The translations under genes were made by a program, and so were the position numbers. 45,939 nt of DNA. It comes from Oscillospiraceae bacterium (lineage in GTDB: Bacteria; Bacillota; Clostridia; Oscillospirales; Acutalibacteraceae). The stretch is taken from NCBI GenBank assembly GCA_015065505.1, contig SVQE01000013.1:1-45939 (forward strand), given 5' to 3'. A model generated the notes under the pieces. That model had not been told where the DNA came from, did not search any database, and was given only the letters and a program-made list of their open reading frames with translations. This document shows, piece by piece, positions 32,760-42,100 of this stretch (its first letter is position 1; the number at the start of each line of letters is the position of its first letter).

Positions 32760-33176
32760 ATGATGAAAGTAAGATTCGGGAAAGAGGAAGATTTTGAATT
32801 GGTTCAAAAGATTGATGATTCAATTATTTTCCCCGAGTACAAGAGATGGATTGATAACAAGCAGGTTTATCTTATATTTGAAAACGAGGAATTTGCAGGC
32901 TGGCTGCAATACAGCTTCTTCCTTGAAAGAATTCCCATGATAAACTATTTTGAACTTCTTGAGAAGTTCAGGGGAATAGGCACGGGCACGCTTTCTCTTT
33001 TAATTTGGGAAAGACAGATGATGGAAAGAATGTATGATAAATTCATTGTTGCCCTTGATAAAAGCGATGAAAATGCAATTAAGTTTTTTGAAGAAAAAGG
33101 CTATAAAAACATTGGTCAGTTCAATGCATTAAACGAAGAAAAACTAATGTATTTCAAACATAAACCATTATTTTAG
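32760..33176 (+). CDS. GNAT-family N-acetyltransferase
   Basis: A 138-residue short GNAT. It opens MMKVRFGKEEDFELVQKIDDSI. The central AGWLQYSFFLERIPMINYFELLEKFRGIGTGTLSLLIWE carries the acetyl-CoA loop as RGIGTGT, and the C-terminal FIVALDKSDENAIKFFEEKGYKNIGQFN is the normal GNAT ending. The substrate is unknown. GGTGAT lies ahead of two adjacent ATGs (32760 and 32763). It sits between the HAD gene and the ECF S component, with no clear functional link to either. Confidence 0.87.
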   Translation: MMKVRFGKEEDFELVQKIDDSIIFPEYKRWIDNKQVYLIFENEEFAGWLQYSFFLERIPMINYFELLEKFRGIGTGTLSLLIWERQMMERMYDKFIVALDKSDENAIKFFEEKGYKNIGQFNALNEEKLMYFKHKPLF

Positions 33177-33189
33177 ATGAGGAATTGAT

Positions 33190-34023
33190 ATGGCAGAAGA
33201 TATTAATAAAGAGCTTGAAGAACAAAATGAAATAACAAGCGAAAATAAAAAGAAGGATGAAAAGAAGAAAAAAGCATCAGGATCTAAGAAATCATCGGTT
33301 TACTCAAAGAACTCAGAGAATAATTTAATTAATAACAATATTATTAGAATTATTTTAAGCACGATTGCCTTAACCGCTTTTGCAATTCTTCTGAGATTCT
33401 TTCCGCTTCAACTTCCGGGTATTCCTTCGATATTTGCAGTCGATTTCTCCGTATTTCCCGAATTGCTTGCATCAATCGCGTACGGACCCGTGATAGGCAT
33501 TATTGTGTGCCTGTTAAAAAGCGTTATTCACACGGCTATCAGCAACAATTCGTTTGCACCCGATATTTCAAACTTTCTGATTAACGGCGTTTTTGTTGCA
33601 ACTGCAGGCTTGTTCTATATTAACAGTGTTGCAAAATCAGGCAAGGCAGAAGCAAAGGAAATCAGCTATGCAAAACGCGGAAAGCTTGTTTTCATAAGCT
33701 CAATGTTTGCGATGATTCCTTCGCTGATAGTTCAGTTCTTTATAACTAACTATTATGTTTTCCCCGCACTTGCAAAGGAGTATCCGCAGTATTATTCTCA
33801 CGAAATAGTGTTCAGCAGTTATGTTACCACATTAGCGGTTATTCGCGACCATTTGCCCGAAGCTCTTCAGGGCTTAGTTGTGAAAATATCGGAAATCTGG
33901 CAGGGAATAATTCTTATCAACTTCCCGATAACCTTCTTAAAAACGCTGATAATAACCATTATCATTTCGCTTGCATATCCGGTGATGTCACCCTATATGC
34001 ACTTCAGAAAAGAAAGTAAATAA
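33190..34023 (+). CDS. ECF transporter S component (RibU-like)
   Basis: A 277-residue substrate-binding membrane subunit of an energy-coupling factor transporter. A charged Lys/Glu-rich N-terminal extension (about 1-50) precedes about six membrane segments. The block FAVDFSVFPELLASIAYGPVIGIIVCLLKSVIHT resembles the RibU-type DFSDIPALIAAFAFGP..G segment, so riboflavin is the leading guess; a different vitamin is possible. No FMN riboswitch is visible upstream, and the shared EcfA/EcfT energy module must be encoded elsewhere. GAGGAA (33179-33184) precedes the ATG, and a terminator follows. Confidence 0.78.
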   Translation: MAEDINKELEEQNEITSENKKKDEKKKKASGSKKSSVYSKNSENNLINNNIIRIILSTIALTAFAILLRFFPLQLPGIPSIFAVDFSVFPELLASIAYGPVIGIIVCLLKSVIHTAISNNSFAPDISNFLINGVFVATAGLFYINSVAKSGKAEAKEISYAKRGKLVFISSMFAMIPSLIVQFFITNYYVFPALAKEYPQYYSHEIVFSSYVTTLAVIRDHLPEALQGLVVKISEIWQGIILINFPITFLKTLIITIIISLAYPVMSPYMHFRKESK

Positions 34024-34030
34024 AACAATA

Positions 34031-34064
34031 AAAAATAAGGGCATCAATAATGCCCTTTATTTTT
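34031..34064. terminator. bidirectional terminator between the ECF gene and glgA
   Basis: AAAAATAAGGGCAT (34031-34044) pairs with ATGCCCTTTATTTTT (34050-34064) with one extra T. A/T-runs on both sides suit the convergent genes. Confidence 0.82.
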
Positions 34065-34072
34065 ATTGTCTA

Positions 34073-35503
34073 TTAGTCCTTTAATAATCCCTTATACATC
34101 TTGATGTATTCATTAGCGCTCTTGCCCCAGCTCATATCGCAGTCAAGAGCACGCTTAACAAGAATCTTCCAGCCGTCCTTGTTATAGAATGCGTCAACGC
34201 CTCTGTAGATAGCGCCGAGCATATCATATGCGTCGTAGCTCTTAAAGGTAAAGCCGTTGCCTTCGCCGTCGCCGCTGTCTGTAATAGAGTCTTTCAGACC
34301 GCCTGTTTCACGAACAATCGGAATAGTTCCGTATCTCAATGAAACCATCTGTGAAAGTCCGCAGGGCTCGCTCTTACTTGGCATTAAGAAGAGGTCTGCG
34401 CCTGCATAAATCTTTCTTGCAAGCTCGGGAACGAAGCCGATTGTAACGCCGACTTTATCGGGATATTTGTCGTGCAGCTCTCTGAAGAAGCTTTCATACT
34501 GCCATTCGCCAGAGCCGAGAACAACATACTGAACATCTCTTTCCCAAAGGCTCTTTTCAAGAACCTCTTTCATGAGGTCGAAGCCCTTATGTCCTGCAAG
34601 GCGGCTAACAATTCCGATAAGCGGAACATCGTCGCGAACTGCCATACCCATAGCTTCCTGAAGCGCCTTCTTGTTTTCGGACTTAGCCTTCATGAAGTTG
34701 CCTGAAGCGCTGTAGTTAACAGCAATATTCGGGTCGGTTTTCGGGTTGTAGTTCTCGGTGTCAATTCCGTTAAGAATACCGCAGAGCTTCCACGAACGCT
34801 GATTTAAAATCGGGTCAAGACCGTGGCTGAACCAGGGGTCAAGAATTTCCTTAGCGTAGGTTGGCGAAACGGTTGTAACCATATTCGAGCATTCAATACC
34901 TGCCTTCATAAAGTTAACAAGTCCGTCGTAGAGAATGAGGTTATTGTGTTCGGGTGCAATGCCGAGAACATCGTTAAGCAGCTCATCGCCGTATTTGCCC
35001 TGATACTGAATGTTGTGGATTGTGAAAACGGTTTTAATGTTTTCGTAGCCAATCTGATTTGCATAGTAGCAGGAATAGTAAAGCGGAGTTAACGCGCTCT
35101 GCCAGTCGTTGCAGTGAATGATATCGGGTTTCCAGTCGAGGTGGGGAATGATTTCAAGAACTGCCCTTGCAAAGAAGGCAAATCTTTCAGCATCGTCGTA
35201 GTGACCGTAAATTCCGTCTCTCTTGAAATAGTATTGGTTATCAAGGAAGTAATAGATTACTCCGTTGTGCTTTGCTTCGAAAATACCGCAGTATTGCCTT
35301 CTCCATGAAACGGGAACGGAAATAGAAGTTATAAACTTCATCTTATCTTTATATTCCTGCTTTATTGAATCGTATAAAGGCATAACAACTCTGCAGCCTA
35401 TGAGGCGTTTTCTCAGAGCAACGGGAAGTGAACCTGCAACATCGCCGAGTCCGCCCGAGGCCATAAAGGGAAGCGCTTCGGAAGCAACATATAAAACCTT
35501 CAT
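34073..35503 (-). CDS. glgA: glycogen synthase (GT5)
   Basis: Extends alpha-1,4-glucan from ADP-glucose. A 476-residue GT-B protein: the N-terminal domain opens with VLYVASEALPFMASGGLGDVAGSLPVAL, then HCNDWQSALTPLYY, FTIHNIQYQGKYG, and in the C-terminal domain GIVSRLAGHKGFDLM, MPSKSEPCGLSQMVSLRYG and RETGGLKDSI. The usual Lys of the KxGGL motif that touches ADP-glucose is Ala here (ASGGL). It is the last gene of the leftward glgB-glgC-glgD-glgA operon, 27 bases after glgD, with a terminator beyond it. AAGGAG-type sites precede the start. Confidence 0.95.
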   Translation of the reverse strand: MKVLYVASEALPFMASGGLGDVAGSLPVALRKRLIGCRVVMPLYDSIKQEYKDKMKFITSISVPVSWRRQYCGIFEAKHNGVIYYFLDNQYYFKRDGIYGHYDDAERFAFFARAVLEIIPHLDWKPDIIHCNDWQSALTPLYYSCYYANQIGYENIKTVFTIHNIQYQGKYGDELLNDVLGIAPEHNNLILYDGLVNFMKAGIECSNMVTTVSPTYAKEILDPWFSHGLDPILNQRSWKLCGILNGIDTENYNPKTDPNIAVNYSASGNFMKAKSENKKALQEAMGMAVRDDVPLIGIVSRLAGHKGFDLMKEVLEKSLWERDVQYVVLGSGEWQYESFFRELHDKYPDKVGVTIGFVPELARKIYAGADLFLMPSKSEPCGLSQMVSLRYGTIPIVRETGGLKDSITDSGDGEGNGFTFKSYDAYDMLGAIYRGVDAFYNKDGWKILVKRALDCDMSWGKSANEYIKMYKGLLKD

Positions 35504-35530
35504 ATAGTTTCTCCTTATTCTTAAAAGGGT

Positions 35531-36655
35531 TTAGATTCTTGTGTCTTTTGAAAGGCTGATCGGGAATGTTTCAGCGCCTGAAAGCTCAATGCCCGACTTG
35601 ATGTTAACATTCTTGTCGGCAATAACGCAATTAATCTTTGAGCCTTCGCCGATAACGGTATCCTGCATAAGAATTGAATTCTTAACAACTGCGCCTTCTT
35701 CAATCTTAACGCCCTTGAAGAGAATACAGTTTTCAACTGTGCCTTTGATTTCGCAGCCGTCTGCAATAAGAGAATTGTTGATGCATGCATCAGGACCGTA
35801 AAGAGAGGGCATATCGTCGCGTTCCTTAGTGTAAATCGGTCTTTCCTTATCAAATAACTTGTTCTTTGTATCCTTATCAAGAAGGCTCATTGAAATATCG
35901 TAGTAGCTCTGAATGCTGTCGATAGTTCCAACAAAGCAATCCGTTGCATCGTAAGCATATGCCTTTTCGGATTTAATGCAGTTCATAAGAATGCTTCTCT
36001 GGAAGGAAACCTCATTCTTTGAATGAGCATTTGTGATAAGTGACTGAAGCAGATATTTTTTGATTAAAATAATGTTGCAGGAATAGAAAACCTCGCCGTC
36101 TGTGTTCGGGTCAAGTGCTGCGTCGATTATTTTGCCGTTTTCATCAACTTCATTGAAAACAAGAACGGAATTGATGTCCTTCGGCTTCTTGCCTTTAACG
36201 CCAACGATTGTAACGGCAGCGCCGCTGTTTTCGTGAGCCTCAAAGAGCTTTTCAAAATCGAGATTCATAACATTATAGCAGTCGCTCATCAAAACATATT
36301 CCTGATTCGACTGGTCGAGGAATCCCATATTGCCGTAGATAGCGTCTATTCTGTTGCCCCACATTGTTGTTGAGGTGAGTGAATAGGGAGGAAGAATGAA
36401 CAAGCCGTCGTTCTTTCTGCTTAAATCCCAGGGCTTGCCTGTTCCAACGTGATCCATAAGTGAATTGAAGTTTGCGTTTGTAACAACACCGATTTTTGTG
36501 ATGCCGCTTTCAACCATATTGGAAAGCGGGAAGTCAATCAGTCTGTATCTTGAGCAAAACGGAACAGAACCCATGGTTCTCATATTGGTTAATGCTTCAA
36601 GAGCCTCTTCGTGAATGTTTGCAAAAATCATTCCAAGAACTTTTTTTCCGTTCAT
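35531..36655 (-). CDS. glgD: GlgD subunit of glucose-1-phosphate adenylyltransferase
   Basis: A 374-residue paralogue of GlgC: an N-terminal nucleotidyltransferase-like domain (KKVLGMIFANIHEEALEALTNMRTMGSVPFCSRYRLIDFPLSNMVESGI, about 4-52) and a C-terminal left-handed beta helix (about 280-374, ISLSKDTRI end). The GGQGSRL nucleotide loop of GlgC is missing, which is normal for GlgD. In Firmicutes GlgD forms a heteromer with GlgC and raises its activity. The gene starts two bases after the glgC stop. Confidence 0.95.
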   Translation of the reverse strand: MNGKKVLGMIFANIHEEALEALTNMRTMGSVPFCSRYRLIDFPLSNMVESGITKIGVVTNANFNSLMDHVGTGKPWDLSRKNDGLFILPPYSLTSTTMWGNRIDAIYGNMGFLDQSNQEYVLMSDCYNVMNLDFEKLFEAHENSGAAVTIVGVKGKKPKDINSVLVFNEVDENGKIIDAALDPNTDGEVFYSCNIILIKKYLLQSLITNAHSKNEVSFQRSILMNCIKSEKAYAYDATDCFVGTIDSIQSYYDISMSLLDKDTKNKLFDKERPIYTKERDDMPSLYGPDACINNSLIADGCEIKGTVENCILFKGVKIEEGAVVKNSILMQDTVIGEGSKINCVIADKNVNIKSGIELSGAETFPISLSKDTRI

Positions 36656-36657
36656 AG

Positions 36658-37866
36658 TTATACCTTCTCTCCCGATGCTATCATATCTTTAGGAGCAATC
36701 TTCTTGCCCTTTGTTATTGTTGCCTTTGAACCGATAACTGCGATACCCCAGTCTGCACTGTTTTCAAGGTTTTCGGGGATTTCGCCTATCTGAGCGCCTT
36801 CCTCAATAACTGCGTCCTCGGCAATTATTGAATAATAAACCTTAGCGCCTTCCTTGATTGTTGCACCCGGCATAATAACCGAGTATTTAACCTCAGCGCC
36901 CTTTTCAATAATTACATCGGGGGATACAACCGAGTAATCAACTGTTCCGTCGATTTCGCAGCCTTCACCGATTGATGAATTTTCAACCTTAGCGTCCTTG
37001 CCGATATAGTGCGGAGGCGACATGGGATTGCGTGAATAAATTCTCCAGCTTGTGTCGCTTAAATCAAGGTCAACATTAGGATTGATAATATCAAGGTTTG
37101 CTTCCCAGAGAGAATCAATGGTTCCAACATCCTTCCAGTAGCCCTTGAAGGGGAATGCAAACATTCTCTGATTATCTGCAAGCATTGTAGGAATAATGTT
37201 TTTACCGAAGTCGTTTGAAGAATCAGGATTAGCCTCATCCTCGGTGAGATACTTTCTGAGTTTGTCCCACGAGAATACATAAACGCCCATTGAAGCCTTG
37301 TTTGATTTAGGCTGAGCAGGCTTCTCTGCAAATTCATAAATCTTGTCGTTTTCGTCGGTTGCAAGAATACCGAAACGGCTTGCCTCTTCCCACGGAACCT
37401 CAAGAACAGCGATTGTGCAGTCTGCATTATTCTTCTTGTGGAAGTCAATCATCTTAGCATAGTTCATCTTGTAAATATGGTCACCCGAAAGAATAACAAC
37501 ATATTTCGGGTCATATTTTTCAATGAAGGTTATGTTCTGATAAATAGCGTTTGCAGTGCCCTTATACCATTCAGCGCCTCCGATTGCCTCGTAGGGAGAA
37601 AGAACATGAACGCCGCCGTTAATTCTGTCTAAATCCCAAGGCTGTCCGTTTCCGAGATAGTCGTTGAGAACAAGCGGCTGATACTGGGTTAAAACGCCAA
37701 CGGTGTAGATGCCGCTGTTAACGCAGTTTGAAAGAGGGAAGTCTATAATTCTGTAGTTTCCTCCGTACGGAACAGCGGGCTTTGCAATGCTTTTTGTTAA
37801 AACTCCAAGACGGGAGCCCTGGCCTCCTGCAAGAAGCATTGCAACAACATCAGTTTTGTGTGTCAT
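36658..37866 (-). CDS. glgC: glucose-1-phosphate adenylyltransferase, catalytic subunit
   Basis: Makes ADP-glucose from ATP and glucose-1-phosphate, the committed step of glycogen synthesis. The 402-residue protein has [45 protein letters not shown] at the N-terminus with the catalytic nucleotide loop, the sugar-site [10 protein letters not shown] near 125, [17 protein letters not shown] near 270, and a C-terminal beta helix with hexapeptide repeats ([15 protein letters not shown]). It lies between glgB and glgD. AGGAGGAATT (minus strand, just upstream of 37866) precedes the ATG. Confidence 0.96.
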   Translation of the reverse strand: MTHKTDVVAMLLAGGQGSRLGVLTKSIAKPAVPYGGNYRIIDFPLSNCVNSGIYTVGVLTQYQPLVLNDYLGNGQPWDLDRINGGVHVLSPYEAIGGAEWYKGTANAIYQNITFIEKYDPKYVVILSGDHIYKMNYAKMIDFHKKNNADCTIAVLEVPWEEASRFGILATDENDKIYEFAEKPAQPKSNKASMGVYVFSWDKLRKYLTEDEANPDSSNDFGKNIIPTMLADNQRMFAFPFKGYWKDVGTIDSLWEANLDIINPNVDLDLSDTSWRIYSRNPMSPPHYIGKDAKVENSSIGEGCEIDGTVDYSVVSPDVIIEKGAEVKYSVIMPGATIKEGAKVYYSIIAEDAVIEEGAQIGEIPENLENSADWGIAVIGSKATITKGKKIAPKDMIASGEKV

Positions 37867-37887
37867 ATGCTTAATTCCTCCTGAATA

Positions 37888-39771
37888 TTAATCCTTTTGT
37901 TTTTTCAGATAAACTGCCGAAAGTCCGTGCAGCTTAAGATTGATGTGGTTATCGAAGCCGTGAATCGGCTCGGCAACCGATTTATATGTGCCCGAAAGTC
38001 TTTGCTTGTCGCCGCCGTATTTCTGAAGCGATGTGTCAAGCACAACTTTATAGGTGCCTTTTTCCGGTACTCCGATACGGTAGCTCTCAAAGCTGTTCGG
38101 CGTCCAGTTAAATACTGCAATAATTTCTTCGCCCTTCTTGTTTATTCTTCTGAAAGCGATTACGCTGTTGCAGTTATCCTCACTTGAAATCCACTGGAAG
38201 CCTTCCCAGGAATAATCAATTTCCCAAAGCTCGCTGTGCTCTGTGTAGAACCTGTTGAGCTCTTTTGTGAATGCCTGAAGCTTTTTGTGCTTTTCGTAAT
38301 CAAGAAGCAGCCAGTCGAGTCCCTGCTTGTAGTTCCATTCAATGAACTGACCGAATTCAGAGCCCATGAACAAAAGCTTCTTACCCGGGTGAGCCATCAT
38401 ATATGCAAGGAAGAGCCTCATTCCCTCAAACTTCATATCGTAGTCGCCGGGCATCTTGTTAAGCAGGCTTGCCTTGCCGTGAACAACCTCATCGTGGCTA
38501 ATCGGAAGAACAAAGTTTTCCGAAAATGCATAGAAGAAGCTGAATGTAATGCAGTTATGATTTCCCTTTCTGAACAGCGGGTCCATCGAGGTGTAGCGAA
38601 GCATATCGTTCATCCAGCCCATATTCCACTTGAAGTTAAAGCCGAGTCCGCCGATATCGGGCGGCATTGTTATCATAGGCCATGCAGTTGATTCCTCTGC
38701 AATCATCATAACATCGGGATGCTCTTTAAACATCGATGAGTTAAGATTCTGGAAGAAGGCAACAGCCTCAAGATTTTCGCGGCCGCCGTTTTTATTCGGA
38801 GCCCATTCGCCGTTCTTTCTGCCGTAGTCGAGATAGAGCATTGAAGCAACTGCGTCAACGCGAAGTCCGTCGAAGTGGAATTTATCAACCCAGAACATTG
38901 CCGAGGAAAGCAGGAAGGAAACAACCTCTTTCTTTCCGTAGTCAAAAACTCTTGTGCCCCATTCCTTGTGCTCGCCCTTTCTGAGGTCGGAATATTCATA
39001 GCAGCAGCTGCCGTCGAATTCGTAAAGACCGTGTGCGTCCTTCGGGAAGTGAGCAGGAACCCAGTCAAGAATAACGCCGATGTTGTTCTGATGGCATTTA
39101 TCAATGAAATACATCAAATCCTCGGGGATGCCGTATCTTGAGGTTGCGGCAAAGTAGCCCGTAACCTGATAACCCCATGAACCGTCAAACGGATATTCCA
39201 TAATGGGAAGCATTTCAATATGGGTGTAGCCCATATCCTTAACATAGGGAACAAGCTCGTCTGCCATTTCTTTGTATGTTAAGAAGTTGCCGTCATCGTG
39301 CTGTTTCCATGAGCCGAAATGAAGCTCATAAATGTTAACGGGCTTTTCAAGGATATTACCCTTGGTTTTGGAATTCTGCCATTTCCTGTCATTCCATTTA
39401 TAATCGCTAAGCTCGTAAACCTTTGAACCCGTTGCAGGTCTTGTTTCCTGATGAACAGCATAGGGGTCGGCTTTAAGAAGAGTTCTGCCGTCCTTGGTTT
39501 TGATTGAATATTTATAGCAATCATAGACATTGAGATTATCTATGATTGCTTCCCAGATTCCCGGTGAAATGGGAAAGCATCTGTGAGCGTTATCATCCCA
39601 GTTGTTGAAATCGCCGACAACGCTGACAGCTTCAGCGTTCGGCGCCCACACCCTGAAAGCGTAACGGCTCTTATCTATTTTATGAACGCCGAAGAACTCA
39701 TATGCCTTATAGTTAGTTCCGTCGTGAAACAGATAAATAGGAAGCTGATATTCTTCTTTAAGCTCAGTCAT
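37888..39771 (-). CDS. glgB: 1,4-alpha-glucan branching enzyme (GH13)
   Basis: Introduces alpha-1,6 branches into glycogen. The 627-residue protein has an N-terminal CBM48 domain (about 25-105, [20 protein letters not shown]), the GH13 barrel with catalytic Asp306 (DGLRVDAV), Glu359 (MIAEES) and Asp427 ([11 protein letters not shown]), and a C-terminal beta domain. It lacks the longer N1 domain of E. coli GlgB, as is usual in Firmicutes. First gene of the leftward glg operon. AAGGAGTGAT precedes the ATG, and a promoter lies at 39812-39840. Confidence 0.96.
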   Translation of the reverse strand: MTELKEEYQLPIYLFHDGTNYKAYEFFGVHKIDKSRYAFRVWAPNAEAVSVVGDFNNWDDNAHRCFPISPGIWEAIIDNLNVYDCYKYSIKTKDGRTLLKADPYAVHQETRPATGSKVYELSDYKWNDRKWQNSKTKGNILEKPVNIYELHFGSWKQHDDGNFLTYKEMADELVPYVKDMGYTHIEMLPIMEYPFDGSWGYQVTGYFAATSRYGIPEDLMYFIDKCHQNNIGVILDWVPAHFPKDAHGLYEFDGSCCYEYSDLRKGEHKEWGTRVFDYGKKEVVSFLLSSAMFWVDKFHFDGLRVDAVASMLYLDYGRKNGEWAPNKNGGRENLEAVAFFQNLNSSMFKEHPDVMMIAEESTAWPMITMPPDIGGLGFNFKWNMGWMNDMLRYTSMDPLFRKGNHNCITFSFFYAFSENFVLPISHDEVVHGKASLLNKMPGDYDMKFEGMRLFLAYMMAHPGKKLLFMGSEFGQFIEWNYKQGLDWLLLDYEKHKKLQAFTKELNRFYTEHSELWEIDYSWEGFQWISSEDNCNSVIAFRRINKKGEEIIAVFNWTPNSFESYRIGVPEKGTYKVVLDTSLQKYGGDKQRLSGTYKSVAEPIHGFDNHINLKLHGLSAVYLKKQKD

Positions 39772-39811
39772 AACATCACTCCTTATTGAAAAATCTTTAC
39801 ACTTTTTTATT

Positions 39812-39840
39812 ATAATAACATTATCTATTAGCGATTACAA
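39812..39840 (-). promoter_or_regulatory. candidate promoter of the glg operon
   Basis: On the minus strand, TTGTAA (39835-39840), a 17-base spacer and TATTAT (39812-39817), with a start near 39805 and a short leader before the glgB ribosome site. The 282-base glgB-dapF gap is otherwise AT-rich and contains no ORF. Confidence 0.55.
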
Positions 39841-39971
39841 GGGCTTTTTGTATATTTTGTTACAAGAAAATGTAAATAAATTTTTAAAATTGTGCAATTT
39901 GTTGTAAAAACTATGGAAAAAATTGGCACTAATGTGCAAAAAAATTATTTAAAATATCTTATCGTTAACTA

Positions 39972-40001
39972 TTGCCGTATATTTGTAAAATATGTTATAA
40001 T
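39972..40001 (+). promoter_or_regulatory. candidate promoter of dapF
   Basis: TTGCCG (39972-39977), an 18-base spacer and TATAAT (39996-40001), with a TGT extended -10. The start would be near 40008, about 45 bases before the dapF ATG. Confidence 0.6.
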
Positions 40002-40053
40002 GCCTGTATAAAGTTGCTATAGGAAATATTTAATATTTAAGGCAGGTGAACTG

Positions 40054-40893
40054 ATGAAATTCACAAAAATGCACGGCTGCGGAAACGATTATGTTTATAT
40101 CGACTGCACCGAAAATTCTATTGCAAATGAAGAAAAAGCGGCTATAGAATTATCCGACAGGCATTTCGGCATCGGCGGCGACGGAATGATTTTAATCAAG
40201 AAGAGTGATATTGCCGATTTTGAAATGGTTATGTATAATGCCGACGGCTCACGCGGAGCTATGTGCGGCAACGGAATAAGATGCGTTGCAAAATTCGTTT
40301 ACGACCATAAGTTAACGGATAAAACAACCCTTGCCATTGAATCAATGGGCGCAATCAAATACATTGATTTAACCGTTGAAAACGGCAAAGCTGTAAGCGC
40401 CAGGGTTGATATGGGCAAGCCCAATCTTAAGGCGAGCGAAATTCCCGTTATTTCGGATAATGAAAAGGCGATTAACGAAGCAATAAATGTTGACGGCAAA
40501 GAGTATAAAATGACCTGCGTTTCAATGGGTAATCCCCATGCGGTTATTTTTGTTGATGTTTCGCCAAAGGAAATTGAGCTTGAAAAAATCGGACCTAAGT
40601 TTGAAAATAACCTTGTTTTTCCCGACAGAACAAACACCGAATTTGTTAAGGTTATAGACAGAAAAAATCTTGAAATGCGTGTTTGGGAAAGAGGCTCGGG
40701 CGAAACTCTTGCCTGCGGAACAGGCGCATGCGCAACTGCGGTTGCGGCAATTATCAACGGTTATTGCGATAATGATGTAACCGTTCACCTTCTCGGCGGT
40801 GATTTGCAGATTAGCTGGAGCGGCAGCGAAGCCGACAGCGTTATTATGACAGGACCTGCAACCACTGTGTTTGAAGGGGAAATTGATTTATAA
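40054..40893 (+). CDS. dapF: diaminopimelate epimerase
   Basis: Converts LL-DAP to meso-DAP for lysine and peptidoglycan. The 279-residue two-domain protein has MHGCGNDYVYIDC at the N-terminus and the two catalytic cysteines, Cys71 (AMCGNGIRC) and Cys221 (LACGTGACA), with GNPHAVIFV near 158. GGCAGGTGAA (40041-40050) precedes the ATG. The stop codon is the first base triplet of the heptamer element that follows. The next gene, ddh, makes meso-DAP by another route. Confidence 0.97.
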   Translation: MKFTKMHGCGNDYVYIDCTENSIANEEKAAIELSDRHFGIGGDGMILIKKSDIADFEMVMYNADGSRGAMCGNGIRCVAKFVYDHKLTDKTTLAIESMGAIKYIDLTVENGKAVSARVDMGKPNLKASEIPVISDNEKAINEAINVDGKEYKMTCVSMGNPHAVIFVDVSPKEIELEKIGPKFENNLVFPDRTNTEFVKVIDRKNLEMRVWERGSGETLACGTGACATAVAAIINGYCDNDVTVHLLGGDLQISWSGSEADSVIMTGPATTVFEGEIDL

Positions 40894-41003
40894 TTACGAA
40901 TTACGAATTACGAATTACGAATTGAGGGACCTGCGGTCGGCAATTATAATTGACCGTCAGAAACCGAGAACTCGCAACTCGGTACTCGCAACGTGAAACT
41001 ACA
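40891..41003. repeat. two-armed heptamer element, copy 4
   Basis: The left arm AATTACG x4 plus AATTGAG begins at the dapF stop (40891-40927). The core holds CGGTC-GGCAATTATAATT-GACCG, a palindrome around AATTATAATT (40928-40964). The right arm has heptamers GAACTCG, CAACTCG, GTACTCG, CAACGTG (to about 41003). It fills the dapF-ddh gap. Confidence 0.78.
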
Positions 41004-41029
41004 ATTACAATAATAAGGAGTGCGATTAA

Positions 41030-42016
41030 ATGAGCATTAAAATAGGAATTTTAGGCTACGGCAATCTTTCAAGAGGCGTTGAAAGCGCTATCAGACAGAA
41101 TGATGACCTTGAGCTCGTAGCAGTATTTACAAGAAGAAACCCCGAAGGAGTAAAAATCAGAACAGAGGGCGTCGGCGTTTACAGCGTTGATGAAATAGAA
41201 AGCTTTAAGGATAAAATCGATGTTCTTGTTCTCGGCGGCGGAAGCGCAACAGACCTTCCCGAGCAGACACCGAAATATGCAAAGCTTTTCAATGTTATCG
41301 ACAGCTTTGATACTCACGCAAGAATTCCCGAGCATTTTGAAAATGTTGATAAGGCCGCAAAAGAGGCAGGCAAGGTTGGCATTATTTCAATCGGCTGGGA
41401 CCCGGGACTTTTCTCACTTTTAAGAATGGTTTCAACAGCAGTTCTTCCCGAGGGTAACAACTACACCTTCTGGGGCAAGGGCGTTTCTCAGGGACATTCA
41501 GACGCTATCAGAAGAATTGAGGGCGTTGTTGATGCAAGACAGTACACAATCCCCGTTGAAGCTGCGGTTGAAAGCGTAAGAAATGCTGAAAACCCGACCT
41601 TCACCGCAAGACAGCAGCACACAAGAGAGTGCTTTGTTGTTGCAGAGGAGGGCGCAGACCTTGCAAGAATTGAAAAAGAAATCAAGGAAATGCCCAACTA
41701 CTTTGAGCCCTATGATACAACCGTTCACTTCATTTCAAAGGAAGAGCTTGATAAGAATCATGCTGCCCTTCCTCACGGCGGATTTGTTATCAGAAGCGGC
41801 AACACAGGCTTTGAAAAAGAAAACAGCCACATTGTTGAATTCAACCTTAAGCTTGATTCAAACCCCGAATTCACAGGCTCGGTTATCGCTGCATATGCAA
41901 GAGCAGCATACAGGCTTAACAAAGAGGGTGCAACAGGAGCTAAAACAATTTTCGATATCCCTGCAGCATATCTCAGCAGTAAATCAGGTGAGGAACTGAG
42001 AAAATCACTCCTTTAA
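41030..42016 (+). CDS. ddh: meso-diaminopimelate D-dehydrogenase
   Basis: An NADPH-dependent enzyme that interconverts tetrahydrodipicolinate and meso-DAP in one step. The 328-residue protein has a Rossmann start GILGYGNLSRGVESAI (about 6-21), LGGGSATDLPEQTPKYAKLFNVIDSFDTH near 70-98, GIISIGWDPGLFSL near 122 and KGVSQGHSDAIRRIEGV near 150, all typical of Ddh. ATAAGGAG (41012-41019) precedes the ATG. It is adjacent to dapF, so the cell has both an epimerase route and a dehydrogenase route, or uses Ddh for one direction. Confidence 0.94.
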   Translation: MSIKIGILGYGNLSRGVESAIRQNDDLELVAVFTRRNPEGVKIRTEGVGVYSVDEIESFKDKIDVLVLGGGSATDLPEQTPKYAKLFNVIDSFDTHARIPEHFENVDKAAKEAGKVGIISIGWDPGLFSLLRMVSTAVLPEGNNYTFWGKGVSQGHSDAIRRIEGVVDARQYTIPVEAAVESVRNAENPTFTARQQHTRECFVVAEEGADLARIEKEIKEMPNYFEPYDTTVHFISKEELDKNHAALPHGGFVIRSGNTGFEKENSHIVEFNLKLDSNPEFTGSVIAAYARAAYRLNKEGATGAKTIFDIPAAYLSSKSGEELRKSLL

Positions 42017-42020
42017 TATA

Positions 42021-42083
42021 AGTTACGAGTTTCGAGCTCCGAGTTCCGAGTTGTCGGTTACTCGCTTTGCTCAGACAATTAAT
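42021..42083. repeat. heptamer element, copy 5 (half element)
   Basis: The left arm AGTTACG, AGTTTCG, AGCTCCG, AGTTCCG, AGTTG (42021-42053) is followed by the core CGGTTACTCGCTTTGCTCAGACAATTAAT. It is the mirror of copy 3 and lacks a right arm. It fills the ddh-purB gap up to the purB ribosome site. Confidence 0.72.
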
Positions 42084-42100
42084 AAAAGAGGTTTTTGACT

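Noticed and set aside
33170-33189. FMN riboswitch ahead of the RibU-like gene
   Set aside because: Only 13 bases separate the GNAT stop from the start codon, and no RFN element is seen further upstream.
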